DNA of 64,000 nt from Notamacropus eugenii (taxonomy: Eukaryota > Chordata > Mammalia > Diprotodontia > Macropodidae): positions 114,658,744 to 114,722,743 of the forward strand of contig NC_092874.1 in the NCBI RefSeq assembly GCF_028372415.1. The letters run 5' to 3'. Below are positions 31,390 to 41,599 of the stretch, piece by piece. The notes under the pieces are model-generated. The model was not told the origin of the DNA. It saw only the letters and a list, made by a program, of their open reading frames with translations, and ran no database searches. A program made the translations under genes and the position numbers. The first letter of the stretch is position 1. The number at the start of each line of letters is the position of its first letter.

Positions 31390-34300
31390 GTGAGTTTTTG
31401 CAAATTGCGGCTGCATAGCAGCAAAACCTTTGTGGTCTAGGGTCCTTTTAGTTGAGAATGAAATGTAACAGAAGGGTAAACTGAGACATATTTCTCTGAG
31501 CAAGATAACATTTTATTCACAGGGCATGAAACCTGAGAATAAGGTAGGTCAGTGTCTGCCTCAGTTTCCAGGTGGAAATCCAAAGTAAAAGGAAAACTTT
31601 TCTTTCGTAGGTTTGGGAAGTACAGAAGAAAGAACAGAACAAGATAGGTGACATCATGGGGTTGAGGGCAACATGATTGTTACATAGCTGAGGCTTGGGG
31701 AACAACATAATTGACTGGAAATTTGTAATGAATCCCTCCTCTTCCCTCCTGAGACTAAGAAGAGTTCATTGTTTGAGTTCGCCTGCAAGGTCAAACATAC
31801 GGACCCACACTTCCTTGGACAGCAAATCAGACATTCTTGAAGGGTAGCATGGTGGTATAAAGATAGTAGGCCTGATTCCCACATCCCCCAAGGTTAGCAG
31901 TATTCCTTGAAGCAAAAACAGAATAGTGATTAGTGAGAGATCTGGATCTCTAAACTTAACCTATTACAGACTAGCTAAATTCTAAAGGAAATGCTACAGG
32001 ATCAGTTTTCATCTTCTCAGAGGGGTAGTGGATAAAAGAACTGGGGGACTTTGTGGTTAAGAAGCTAGGTTCTGTGGACAGTAATGTGCTCAGAAACTAG
32101 AGAATGACTTTCCATGATCTGTTTCCCTGATCCACTGGCCCTTCCAAGATTTTTCCCCTACTCTTTGAAACATTTATTTTTTGTTCAGTTAAGAAAAATC
32201 TATTTTTCTCCTTTGCTACCATTGGAAAAAAGAAAAAGAAAATCCTTGTAACCTGCATAGACAAGCAAATCAAATTCGCTAACTGGCATTGTTCAGACAA
32301 TCTGTGTTTTAGTCTGTACCCTGAGTCCATTACCCCTCAGTCAAAAGGTAGGCAGCATTCTTCCATTGTTTCTGGAATCATGGACAGTCATTGCACTGAT
32401 CTCAGTTTTTAGGGTTTTTAAAGTTATTTATTTATCAGTTTTGTTATTGTGTAAATCTTTCTCCTGGTTCTCACTTTACTTGAAATTCATACAAGTTTTC
32501 TGAGATTTCTCTGAAACTGTCCTTTTGTAATTTCTCATGGCACAATAATATTCTGTTACATTTTTGTACCATAGTTTGTTCAGCCATTCCCCAGTTGATG
32601 GGCACCCTCTTAGCTTCCAGTTCTTTGGGATCTTCCTCTTTCTTCATCTATCAATACTCCTCTGTCTAGAAGGGAAACATTCTTAGGTTGGAAGAAACCT
32701 CCAGAGTGTTCATTCATTCCTGAGACACCTATATTCCTATTCAGAAAAACCTCATAAGTAGGAGAGTTCTGGTTCCTTCACAGCATTACAGAATTTTAGA
32801 GACATCTATAGCCCAAAGCTCTATACCCCGCAAAACATTTCCCACTACAACATGCCAGCAGGTCTTCAGCCTTTTCTCGAAGACTCACAGTGAAGGACTG
32901 CATGTTTTCTCCCCCATTAGAATGTAAACATCTTAGAGAACAAAAGGAAATTCAGAAGGACATCCAGACCAGCAAGGTAGACTTGAAATTGATGTCTTGA
33001 ATTTATTACGGACTTTTAAAAAAGAGCAAACTATTTATAATGAAGATTCGTGCAAGTGCAAATCTCTTTTTTCTGTCCTTTGTATATGGAAATGCTTACA
33101 TTTGTTGGTGTTTGTCAAATGCCAAATTTGTCAAAAATAAAAATTATTTTTAAAAAAGTAAGCTCCTTGAGGGCAAGGGCTGTTTTTGCCTTCCTTTGCA
33201 TCCCTACTGCCTAGTACAGCTCCTAGTACAGGCCTTAATAAATGCTTATGGATAGATTGAAAGGGAACCCACTGCTTCCCATTCCACTTGTGAACAGTTC
33301 TAATTGTTAGGAAGATTTTCCTGTTGAGGCTGTGTTTGTCTCTTTGTGTTCCCCATCCATCCTTCCCAGTTCTACCCTCTGGGGCTGTACTGAATAAGTC
33401 ACATCCCTTTTCCATCTGGCTACACTTTAAATGCTTAGAGCTCTCTCTCAACTCTCCTCACACACATATACCCATATCTCTCTGTCTCTCTGTCTCTCTG
33501 TCTCTCTCTCTTTGTCCTCTTTCTCCCTCTTTCTCCCTCTCCCTCTTATCCCTCTTCCCCAGGCTTCTACCAATCCTCATTCACTGTAGAAAATATTTCA
33601 TTAGCATATACTGTGTAGGAAAACTGTGACCTGGTGAAGATGTAAAGGTAAATGAGATATGGTGACTTCCCCTTAGTGCTTTTTAGAGAATCAACTCTCA
33701 TTAGAAAATGCAGTGAACACTGATGACAAACCAGATGTCATCCAGGACACATGGTTAATTGTGTTATTTTTTATTGCTTAAGGAACTTAATATCACTGTT
33801 GTGTGTATATGTGTCTTAATTGTATCAATTGAATGTATGAGGAAAGGCAAGGGCTTAAATTCCTTCATCTGAGAGCCCTAAGCTTCAAATCCTTTGTGGA
33901 GCAAGCTATTCAGATCTAAAGGATGTGTATAGTCTCATTCATGGCAGACAGGGCTGGGGGATACACAATCCTCAACTCCAGTTTCCTGTTTGTGTGTCCA
34001 TCTGGGACTCACTTTGCATCCATCTTTGCCTTTGTTTCTTTATCTTTCAGTCTTCCCTCTATACGAACTGTATACTTCATGAATGAAGCCGAATTGGTGG
34101 ATGTTGCTTTGGGTATCCTAGTTGAGGTAAGATCTTTTATTCTAGTGGATCCCAATTCGTGTCTTTGTGAACAGAAAACTCCTGAGAGTAGGTTTGAGTT
34201 CTTTAATGTTTAATGTTAATAAAAAATAGATAATAGCATTTCTGATTACCTCCATATGATCTAGTTGGGGATGGGGGTAAAGAACATTTATAAACACCCA

Positions 34301-36216
34301 TTATGTGCCAGGCACTGTGTTGAGTAAGCACTTTACCAATGCTGTCTTTATTTCATCTTCACAACAACCTTGGGAAGTAGGTGCTGTTATGAGAAACTGG
34401 CAGACAGAAGCCAAATGACTTTCCCAGAGGCACAAAGCTAGGAGGCATCTGAGATTGGATTGAAACTCATATCTTCCTGACTCCAGGCCCAGCATTCTAG
34501 CCAGTGTGCCACCTAGCTTCCTGGTCTAATGTCGTGGTCTCCAAATGGTTTTTGATCATGCAGCTCCCTTAGTAATTTTTTTTTTCCTCTTGTGGAGGAG
34601 TGGGGTGATGTTTGTAGTGTTGATTTTCCTAGTGGGATCTGCCCAGCTGGTGCTGTGGATACTGCTCTGAAGCAGCTCTTAAGGGAAAGGATTTCACAGC
34701 TCTGGGAGGGGTGAAAGGATACAAGCTGGGTGAATGGCAAGTTACTCACCTCTTTGGGCCTCAGTTCCTTATTTACAAAATGAGGAAGTGGGTTTAGAGC
34801 AGAGATTCTTCAACTTTTTTGTAGCAAGGACCCCTTTGGCAGCCTGATGAAGCCTATGGACTTCTCAGAAATAGGTTTTTAAATACATAAGATAAAATTC
34901 ATAGGATTGCAAATGAAACTAGTTATGTCAAAATACAGTTATTAAAATATTTTTAAAAACAGGTTCAGAGACACCAGGTTAAGAACCTCTGGACCTGTGA
35001 GTAACCTATAAGTCCTTTCAAGCTTTCTTAGTCTTTGACATTTATTTAATATATTCTCAATCAGTCAGACTTCTCTCCCCCAACTTCCCACATGTAATAC
35101 TGGTGATGATGATGATGACAGCTGACAGTTTCTTAGCACTATAAAGGTTTGCAGAGGGTTTTTCTGGCATTCAGTGATTTGGTCCCAGCTGCACCCCTGT
35201 GAGGTAGAGAGTGTGTCATCTGTATTTCTCACAAGATTCTAAAACTCAGCCTCATAGAGGTATTTCTTGCCCATAGACAGCTAGTGTCAGATGGGATTCC
35301 TGAATCATGTTCTTCCTGACTCTAGCCCAGTATTCTCTCTCTATTGCTTCATGCAGCCTGTCACCACATTCATCTTGCTGACTCCTCACCCACACTTTCT
35401 TCTGCCCACTGTGTTTTTGTGTCCTCATACAAACATGGGCTAGGGAATATGGATGTCTGTGTGGCCTAGCCATTGACTTTGTCATCGTTGTGCTATTTTT
35501 GTGTAGGGAGATAGAAAGGAGTGGAAGAAGGATTCTGCTATTGTGTGTGTGTGATTTCTTAATGGTCTGGAATGAGTGCTTAGCTGCTGTTCCTTCCCTC
35601 CTTGAGTTCCTTTGAAGTTCTTTGACTCTGCTCATTCAAGAAGAGACCTACCTAATGAAATTATTTCTTCCAACTTTACCCTTTTCCTTCTGTTTGGGGC
35701 TAGAAGCTTCACTTCCTGAGCAAACTCTTTCCCCCAGCCCTCTTCTGTCCTCTCTCTAGTACTGGCTTCTCTGCAGAACTATCCAGAGGTGTATATGGGG
35801 TGGGGAATGTGGGGGTGGGGTAGGGGAGAGAATGTGGGTAGGTATGGAGGATAGTGAAGGGAAGGGAATGACTCATGATCCAGAAATTACCCTAGACCTG
35901 CAGGATTTTTTTGTCCTATATAAACAAACTAGGATGTCAGTAAAAAATAGTGTGCTTATCTTTTTTCCCCCCTCTTCAGTGCCGTAAACAGGAAAAGCCT
36001 TTGGAGCACACATTGCTGCTGGGAACTGATAAGGCCCAAACCACACAACCTGAGTCCCCCTGGGCTTCTGAGAGCAGTAGCAATGAAGAGGAGGTGAATG
36101 ATGCCCCTCCAAGAAGTCTCTCAAGCAAACAGGAGTGTTCAACCTTCGACCACAAGAAGAACTCAGAAGAGGATGAGGATGCATTAAAATATGTGAGGGA
36201 AATATTTTTCAGTTGA
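31247..36216 (+). CDS. CYREN: CYREN (cell cycle regulator of NHEJ; C7orf49/MRI), three coding exons
   Basis: CYREN is a small nuclear protein that binds Ku70/80 and regulates classical non-homologous end joining. I joined 31247-31389, 34051-34126 and 35980-36216, 456 nt in total, giving 151 residues plus TGA against 157 in human (from memory). The start aligns position by position with human over 16 residues: MANAQCESKKRDLPPW against METLQSETKTRVLPSW. This is the N-terminal Ku-binding motif (R-x-x-P-x-W). The middle exon encodes TVYFMNEAELVDVALGILVE. The C-terminus EDALKYVREIFFS is the XLF-like Ku-binding motif. The linker between them is Ser/Glu-rich and diverged, as is usual for this protein. 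The gene lies head-to-tail behind WDR91 and convergent with TMEM140, as at human 7q33. Confidence 0.95.
31390..32150. other. CYREN intron, nothing recognised
   Basis: Directly after the first coding exon. No exon-like or repeat signal I can name. Minus-strand open frames here have no recognisable protein. Confidence 0.4.
32150..32630 (-). mobile_element. L1 3' end, antisense
   Basis: The 3' UTR at about 32160-32340 is followed by the ORF2 C-terminal wording CAGCCATTCCCCAGTTGATG. It is 5'-truncated. Confidence 0.7.
32880..33262 (+). mobile_element. L2 3' end split by a poly-A retro-insertion
   Basis: L2 wording CCCCCATTAGAATGTAAAC at about 32911-32930 resumes at about 33159 as GTAAGCTCCTTGAGGGCAAG and ends AATAAATGCTTATGG. 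Between lies foreign sequence ending AAAAATAAAAATTATTTTTA and a short A run, so it looks reverse-transcribed. I cannot name the source. Confidence 0.6.
33262..33460 (-). mobile_element. L3/CR1 3' end, antisense
   Basis: GAACAGTTCTAATTGTTAGG, TTCTACCCTCTGGGGCTGT, and CTTTTCCATCTGGCTAC are antisense L3 wording. A CTCTGT microsatellite follows at about 33478-33560. Confidence 0.65.
34051..34126 (+). CDS. CYREN: CYREN middle coding exon
   Basis: This 76-nt exon completes the split codon and encodes LPSIRTVYFMNEAELVDVAL then GILVE. It is the best-conserved part of the protein outside the two Ku-binding ends. The acceptor is TTCTTTATCTTTCAG and the donor GAG|GTAAGA. Confidence 0.94.
34270..34525 (-). 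repeat. MIR-type SINE, antisense
   Basis: CATTATGTGCCAGGCACTGT, CAGAGGCACAAAGCTAGGAG, ACTCCAGGCCCAGCATTCTA. Confidence 0.75.
34797..34998. mobile_element. hAT-type MITE
   Basis: Ends are inverted (CAGAGATTCTTCAAC against GTTAAGAACCTCTG). Interior wording ACCCCTTTGGCAGCCTGATG and ATAGGATTGCAAATGAAACT is typical of a Charlie-type MITE. Confidence 0.65.
35095..35362 (-). repeat. MIR-type SINE, antisense
   Basis: Begins with a (GAT)n run, then CACTATAAAGGTTTGCAGAG, CACCCCTGTGAGGTAGAG, TCTTCCTGACTCTAGCCCAG. Confidence 0.65.
35980..36216 (+). CDS. CYREN: CYREN terminal coding exon (C-terminal XLF-like motif)
   Basis: This exon carries 78 codons plus TGA after a TTTTTTCCCCCCTCTTCAG acceptor. It starts CRKQEKPLEHT, has a Ser/Glu-rich middle, and ends EDEDALKYVREIFFS, nearly identical to the human end EEEDVLKYVREIFFS. 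No AATAAA is present in the next 250 bases. The nearest weak candidate I noticed is ATTAAA at 37558-37563, beyond a Tigger-like insertion. Confidence 0.95.
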   Translation, partial: CRKQEKPLEHTLLLGTDKAQTTQPESPWASESSSNEEEVNDAPPRSLSSKQECSTFDHKKNSEEDEDALKYVREIFFS

Positions 36217-36464
36217 GAAGATGAAGAATTCAGAGAACATTTTGGTTTGAGTATGTTGGGATGGTTCCCAGCAGGGAATGCAGTGCTGCACCGTGTCCCC
36301 CGTGCATCCTTGGAGTGAGGTCTCTGCATCCCAGAGCTTTAGCCCTGGTCAGTGAAATCAGGGCAGTCTAAGCTGGTATTGAATTGATGGTGTAGTAGTG
36401 AGCAGTTAAGTCTGTGACCAAGAAAGTCCTCACAGTTAATTATGGGGGGAACTCTACTTTGTTG

Positions 36465-37030
36465 TTAAGCATTTCAGGCCTATGGTTCTGGAAACTGGTC
36501 AGCTGATCCAGAGGGTAATCACATTGTGGGGAAAAACTGACTCACACCAAATGCATACAAGACTAACGTGTACCAGAGAGACAGTTTATAATGGACAATG
36601 GAGGAAGGAGACAGATATCCATGCTGGACAGTTCATATTTTATTTTCCTTGCAGGAAAGCCCCCTTTGGGTGTATGGATCAGATTCAGAGCTTTTGGCTT
36701 GGCCCCAGCTACAAAAGCAGATATTTCAGGTGGGATGAGAGAAGAGGAAAGGATTAGGTCAGGTGACCTGCTACTTGTGTCATTGTTGCACCATGAGGCA
36801 ACTGTGGAAAAAGGAGGCAAAGACCTACCTACCAGCACCCCTGTGGGGAATCACCTCATTATAACAAGGGAAATTTTGAAAAATGGGGAGGATATCCCTG
36901 CCTGTGCAAGCCACCTTCCTAGTATTTTTAATCACAGTATTTTATATGCACTGGGAAACAAAATTGTGACTTGCTTTATTGTAGTAGTCTGGAACTGAAC
37001 TTGCAATGTCTCTCAGCTATGCCTGTACAC
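36465..37030. mobile_element. Tigger-like DNA transposon, copy A
   Basis: It ends with GCTTTATTGTAGTAGTCTGG, AACTTGCAATGTCTCTC and CTATGCCTGTACA, the antisense of a Tigger terminus. The left part (36482-36565) is nearly identical to 37637-37720 in copy B. It lies in the intergenic space after CYREN. Confidence 0.65.
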
Positions 37031-37619
37031 AGGATTTCCTCCTTATATTAGGTAGATATTAATGAGTCATTAAAAAAAATGCTGAATCCTGCTGTGTATA
37101 TTCTTTAGAAAATAATTATTCTTGTAAGCATATGTTCTTCTCAATTAGTGTAATGTTAATTATGAGAGTTAAAGCTCTTCCCCACCCATTAATGGAAGTT
37201 TGATTAGGGGAGATTTGTTTTGTAGAAGGCCCACACTTTTTGTTAGTTTCGAATGAGATACTGGTTGGCAAGGGTGGTGATGCCCTCTGGCTCTGAAAAG
37301 TATATAAATACTCTGAGGTGAGGTTTTACTTTGGGGCTTACTCATTGGAAGTGTTTGGTCAGACGAGACTCTGGGCAGCTGCTAAGGAGCCCCCCTTTCC
37401 CCCCAGCTGTGAAAACCCAGATGTTGGTGCTTCTCTCTCGCTTAACTATGTGATCAGACAGTTGGCAGCCCTGTCTTGGTCTGTTTGTAATTTGCTTGTA
37501 TTTTCCCTGAAGTTCAGGGTGCTTTCCCCTAAACTAAGTGAATGATACATGTGCTTGATTAAAGTAGATTATTGACCCCTCAGAAGTTACTTTCCTTTTA
37601 GAAAAGTGGATCTAAGAAC

Positions 37620-37990
37620 CTGTACAGCAGGCCCTCTGGTTCTGGAAACTGGTCAGCTGATCCAGAGGGTAATCACATTTTGGGGAAAAACTGACTCACA
37701 CCAAACGCATACAAGATTCTATGCCAGGGTTCTTGCTGATGCAATTAGACGGACAAATTAACACTTGATGGTAGTGCATATGTTTTCCCCCTCCTCCTGT
37801 AAAGCTGGCAGGTGTTTTAACATGTACAGAAAAATGTTACATATTTTCTTATAACCTGAATATTCAGAGACAGTCTCCACATCTACTTCTGAGAAACCAA
37901 AAAATTCATGACTTGCTTTATTGTGATATTTACTTTATTGTAGTGGTCTTTAACCAAATCTGCAATAGCTCCAAGGTATGTACACAAAAT
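37620..37990. mobile_element. Tigger-like DNA transposon, copy B
   Basis: Right end: TTACTTTATTGTAGTGGTCT, AATCTGCAATAGCTCCAAGG, TATGTACAC. Left: CTGTACAGCAGGCCC then the block shared with copy A. It is shorter than copy A, so one is probably an internal-deletion form. Confidence 0.65.
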
Positions 37991-39012
37991 AGATATACAG
38001 AATTATATCTGTCTGATCCCCTAAATATTAATGGTCTAGGAGCACAACTTTCCTGAGCACCATTGTTTTGGGAATCTTTCTGTAAAAGTGTTGGTTGAAA
38101 CTCTGCAGATGCTTTCTCTAAGGGAGAGGAGAGAAAAGATCACAGGGCTGGGGACACACTTTGGAAGCATCCAAAGTGAGAAAGCAGGAGGAGGAGGAGG
38201 AGCGTCTGAGGGATGGGACTGCGATACTAAAGGAACCACCAGAGAGGCAGAACCACAAGTGGCACTTAGACATATTCATCTGGTAAAGACAGAATCAGAG
38301 ACAGAGAGAGTAGAAACCGTCCAGAAAGAGATATGATAACCATTTTCCTTGCTAGGAAAAAAGTGAAGTTTCTCTCTACTTGTGACAAAAGTCAAATCTA
38401 TAGCATCTTACTTCCAGTGCCTGGGAGTTTGAGGAACCCGATTTCTAAAGGACAGATAGAATGAACTCATTTCTCATTTCTCTGACAGATAGAATGAACT
38501 TCTTAAGGAGTCTAGCTAGGTAGTCCTTGTCTTTTGGCAAATCACCATCGGAACTTCTGGGCATCTGTGGAAGTGGTGTGTGGGCACACTGCTTGTGTGT
38601 AATAGGGAAGCACAGGATTAAATGAAAAGGAAATCTGCAGGAGGTGGCATGAGATCATTCCACGTTATCCTCATGCAAAATGAACAGCCCACTTGCTCAC
38701 AGCCAGGTGAATGATACTTAATCAAGCACAGAATACAACACTAACGTACAGGCTGTCATGCTTGTATTCTCTCCACTGACAGAAACAGGATCATCTCAGA
38801 TTGGAGCAATAGTTAGATAAGTAGACCCATATTCTCAACATGTAGTCAAGGGTCATGGCAAGCTGTTTACTTTCTTCCCTAAAAATAATGTGATTTACCC
38901 TTCAGGTTCTTTGCCTGTCTTCCTTATGCTAGGCCCAAGGCCCAAGGTCCTTTCCTATCTTCTTGCTGCCATAACTACAACCCTTTCAGAACAAAGTTTT
39001 ATAAGCTTCCTG

Positions 39013-39262
39013 GGGGCAGCTAGGTGGCACAGTGGATAGAGTGCAGTGCCTGGAGTCAGGAAGACTTCAAATTGAGTTCAAATGCAGCCTCAGAAACTTA
39101 CTAGCTGTGCGACCCTGGGCAAATCACTTAGCCCTGTATGCTTCAGTTTCCTCATCTGTAAAATGAGCTAGAAATGGCAGGAAATGGCAAACCACTCCGG
39201 TATCTTTGCTAAGAAAACCGCAAATGGAGTCAGACATAACTGAAAAATGACTGAACAACAAC
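39013..39262 (+). mobile_element. Marsupial tRNA-headed SINE, near full length
   Basis: GGGGGCAGCTAGGTGGCACA head, TGTGCGACCCTGGGCAAATC body, CTGAACAACAACA end. It lies about 80 bases beyond the TMEM140 stop, so it probably sits antisense within the TMEM140 3' UTR. Confidence 0.88.
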
Positions 39263-39338
39263 ACTTCCCACATCTTTTTCTGTGGTAGAAGAAAAAAAAA
39301 GACCCAAGAGATAGATATGGAGAAGAGTTCATTGAGTT

Positions 39339-40046
39339 TTACCTTCCCCAGCTTTCCTTAGAGGAAAAGGGCAGATAGTCAGGGATGTCTCTCACACATC
39401 CCCAATGACCCTTGGAAAACTGCTGTGGGTTTATATCTATTCCAAGTAAGGCCACAGATGTAGGGTTGCTCTGTCTGTAGATGTAGGCCTTTGTTCCCTG
39501 GGGCTCAAGTCTGCTCTCCTCATAACCAAGGGGGTACTTGACAATGATAAGAAGCAAAAGCAGGAGCATGATTTCTGCCCCAACCAAGGCTAGAAACTCA
39601 GCACCTAGCTCTGAGGGTTTGATCCACTGAGAGGTGTAGAAGAGGAAGAGCAAAAGTCCGTTGAGCAGTAACCCTGCTGAAGCTCCCAGGAGCCCCATCG
39701 TCAGATACCACTTGTCCTTGTTACCATGGCACCAGGCCAGGAGGAGTGGCAGGCAAGCAAAGAGAGCAAGGACAAGAGCTCCGTAGACACCAAATCTCGC
39801 CAGGGCAATTCCAACCTGGGACACCCTCATCTCTTCCAGCTCAGGGAACTGATGACACAGGAGAGAGTGGATGCTCTCATTCCACAGGCAGAAGTTGTAA
39901 AAGCCAATTTTCATGGTGGGGAGGTCAATGAGGTTGCCCGACCTCCAGAGCAGGGTATAGAACAGCAGGGAGATCACTGCAGTTATGAGGACAGCGATGC
40001 TCAAAGACAGGAAGAGCCTGCAGCCTTTTGATTTTATGGTGGCCAT
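39339..40046 (-). CDS. TMEM140: TMEM140, four-pass membrane protein with a C-terminal extension
   Basis: This 235-residue product is encoded in one exon, as in human TMEM140 (185 aa, from memory), an interferon-induced membrane protein of unknown function. Recognition rests on IGFYNFCLWNESIHSLLCHQ and CHQFPELE in the first loop, NLIDLP before it, and the membrane topology. Hydrophobic segments lie at about 11-33, 78-105, 113-137 and 149-170. N56 (NES) is a possible glycosylation site. I chose ATG at 40046 because it aligns with the human start (MATIKSK against MAGPRPR) and because a TTTCTGTTTATTTCAG acceptor ends at 40093, cutting off the in-frame codons further upstream. After ESRLEP at about 178-182, where the human protein ends, the frame stays open for about 53 residues. 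The gene is convergent with CYREN. Confidence 0.93.
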   Translation of the reverse strand: MATIKSKGCRLFLSLSIAVLITAVISLLFYTLLWRSGNLIDLPTMKIGFYNFCLWNESIHSLLCHQFPELEEMRVSQVGIALARFGVYGALVLALFACLPLLLAWCHGNKDKWYLTMGLLGASAGLLLNGLLLFLFYTSQWIKPSELGAEFLALVGAEIMLLLLLLIIVKYPLGYEESRLEPQGTKAYIYRQSNPTSVALLGIDINPQQFSKGHWGCVRDIPDYLPFSSKESWGR

Positions 40047-40092
40047 CCTGACCCTTTCTCCAACCTTCCTGAGCAGTAACTTTTCTGATGAT
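40047..40092 (-). other. TMEM140: 5' UTR part of the TMEM140 coding exon with splice acceptor
   Basis: On the minus strand a pyrimidine-rich tract ending in TTTATTTCAG abuts ATCATCAG at 40092. This gives a 46-nt 5' UTR before the start codon and implies at least one upstream non-coding exon, at higher coordinates. Confidence 0.7.
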
Positions 40093-40689
40093 CTGAAATA
40101 AACAGAAATACCAATGAATGCTTCACTTTTCACCTGACATGCACACACTCACACTATGATATACACAAAGTCCCCAGCTTTTCATAAACACAAGCAAACT
40201 GTTAGCTGGACAATCCATGGAACAGGATTATCAAGAACATCTGAGGTTAGGCTCATGCTTATGACTCAGCAGATTAGGTGGCAGGTTTCATGGTGTTACT
40301 GAAGGATACCAAGAAGGCATTTGGCCCAAAGGAATAGGGAAAACCTGGCATTCCTTAATTAGAAATTAGCAATATCTCCCTTTTACAGGTAAGGAAACTG
40401 AGGCTCAGAGAGGTTAAATGACTTATCAAGGGCCAAATAATGTCATGAGGATTTAAACCTGGGTTTGTTATGAATTCAAGTTCAATACTTTTCCCACCAT
40501 ATCTCCAGGACTCTTAAATAATAGATTCCTTAGTCTCTCCAACTGCAATAATACAAACAATTGCTTCTTGGAATCATTTGAGCTCCCTGTGATGCTGGCA
40601 TGGGGCTCTAGGTGGGGAACAAGGACATTTCCACTCTTCTATTTCAAAAGCAATTATAGATGAAAGGTATCCCCAGTAGACAAGGATTT

Positions 40690-41560
40690 AAGCTGACTCT
40701 TAATTGCTAGATCCAATGACCTTTTCTCAAACCTCATCCTTGACCTCTGTCGACACTGTCCATCAGCCTTGATATTCTTCTGTCTAGTTCTTCAGATGCT
40801 ACTCTCTTCTGGTTCTACCCATATGACTGCCCCTTCTCAGTCTCCTTTGCCATGCCCACTAATAGTGGGCACCCCACAGAAGTCTATGGGCAGGCCCTTC
40901 CCCCTCAATACTACCTCACTTGATCTTACCAACTCCCAAGGATTCAACTATCATCTCTATGGTGGTGAGCCTCAACCTCTTTGCTGACCTCTAATTTTGA
41001 ATCTCCAGCTGCCTTTCAGACATCTCACACGGGATGTCCAGCAAAGAACTTAAACTCCCCATGTCCAAAACTGAACTCAATATCTCTTCCCCCAAGCCTA
41101 GCACCCTCCAAACTTTGCTATTACTGTTGAGGGCACCAGCATGCCTCAAGTCCCCCTGGCTCACAACCTAGGTGTCTTCCCTCCCCACCAACTCTCTTCC
41201 CCCCCCCCCCCCCGCCATATTCAGTCTGTTGCCAAGTCTGTTGATGTCACCTTTGCAATCTCTCTTAAATATGCTTCCCTTCTCTCCTCTAGCAAGAATA
41301 ATAACTAGCTATCATTTATCTAATGCTTACTCTGTGCTGTTTTCTCAGCTGATCCACACAGTGGACTTTTGGGGATTTTGGCAACATTTCCCTGCTCAAA
41401 TATCCTGTCCCTATGCTTTTCAGTTGCCTTCTGTAATGTTGTCTTCCCCCATTAGAACATAAGCTTTTTGAGGACAGAGCCTATCTTCCTTTTTGCTTGT
41501 ATTGGTATCTCTAGCTCCTCACAGTGCCTGACACAAAGAAAGTGCTTAAATAAATGTGAA
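40690..41560 (+). mobile_element. L2 LINE 3' region
   Basis: L2 wording from CTAGATCCAATGACCTTTTC to GAACATAAGCTTTTTGAGGA and AGTGCTTAAATAAATGTG. A 15-base C run (41199-41213) is inside. Confidence 0.75.
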
Positions 41561-41599
41561 TTGCCTTGCCCCATATTGTTATAATGCATTGGAACTAGG

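Noticed and set aside
34051-36216. STRA8 exons, expected near WDR91 in mammals
   Set aside because: The sequence matches CYREN. In the human order STRA8 lies on the other side of WDR91, which here would be before base 1.
39013-39085. tRNA gene
   Set aside because: The tRNA-like head belongs to a SINE. The same holds for the other SINE heads in the window.
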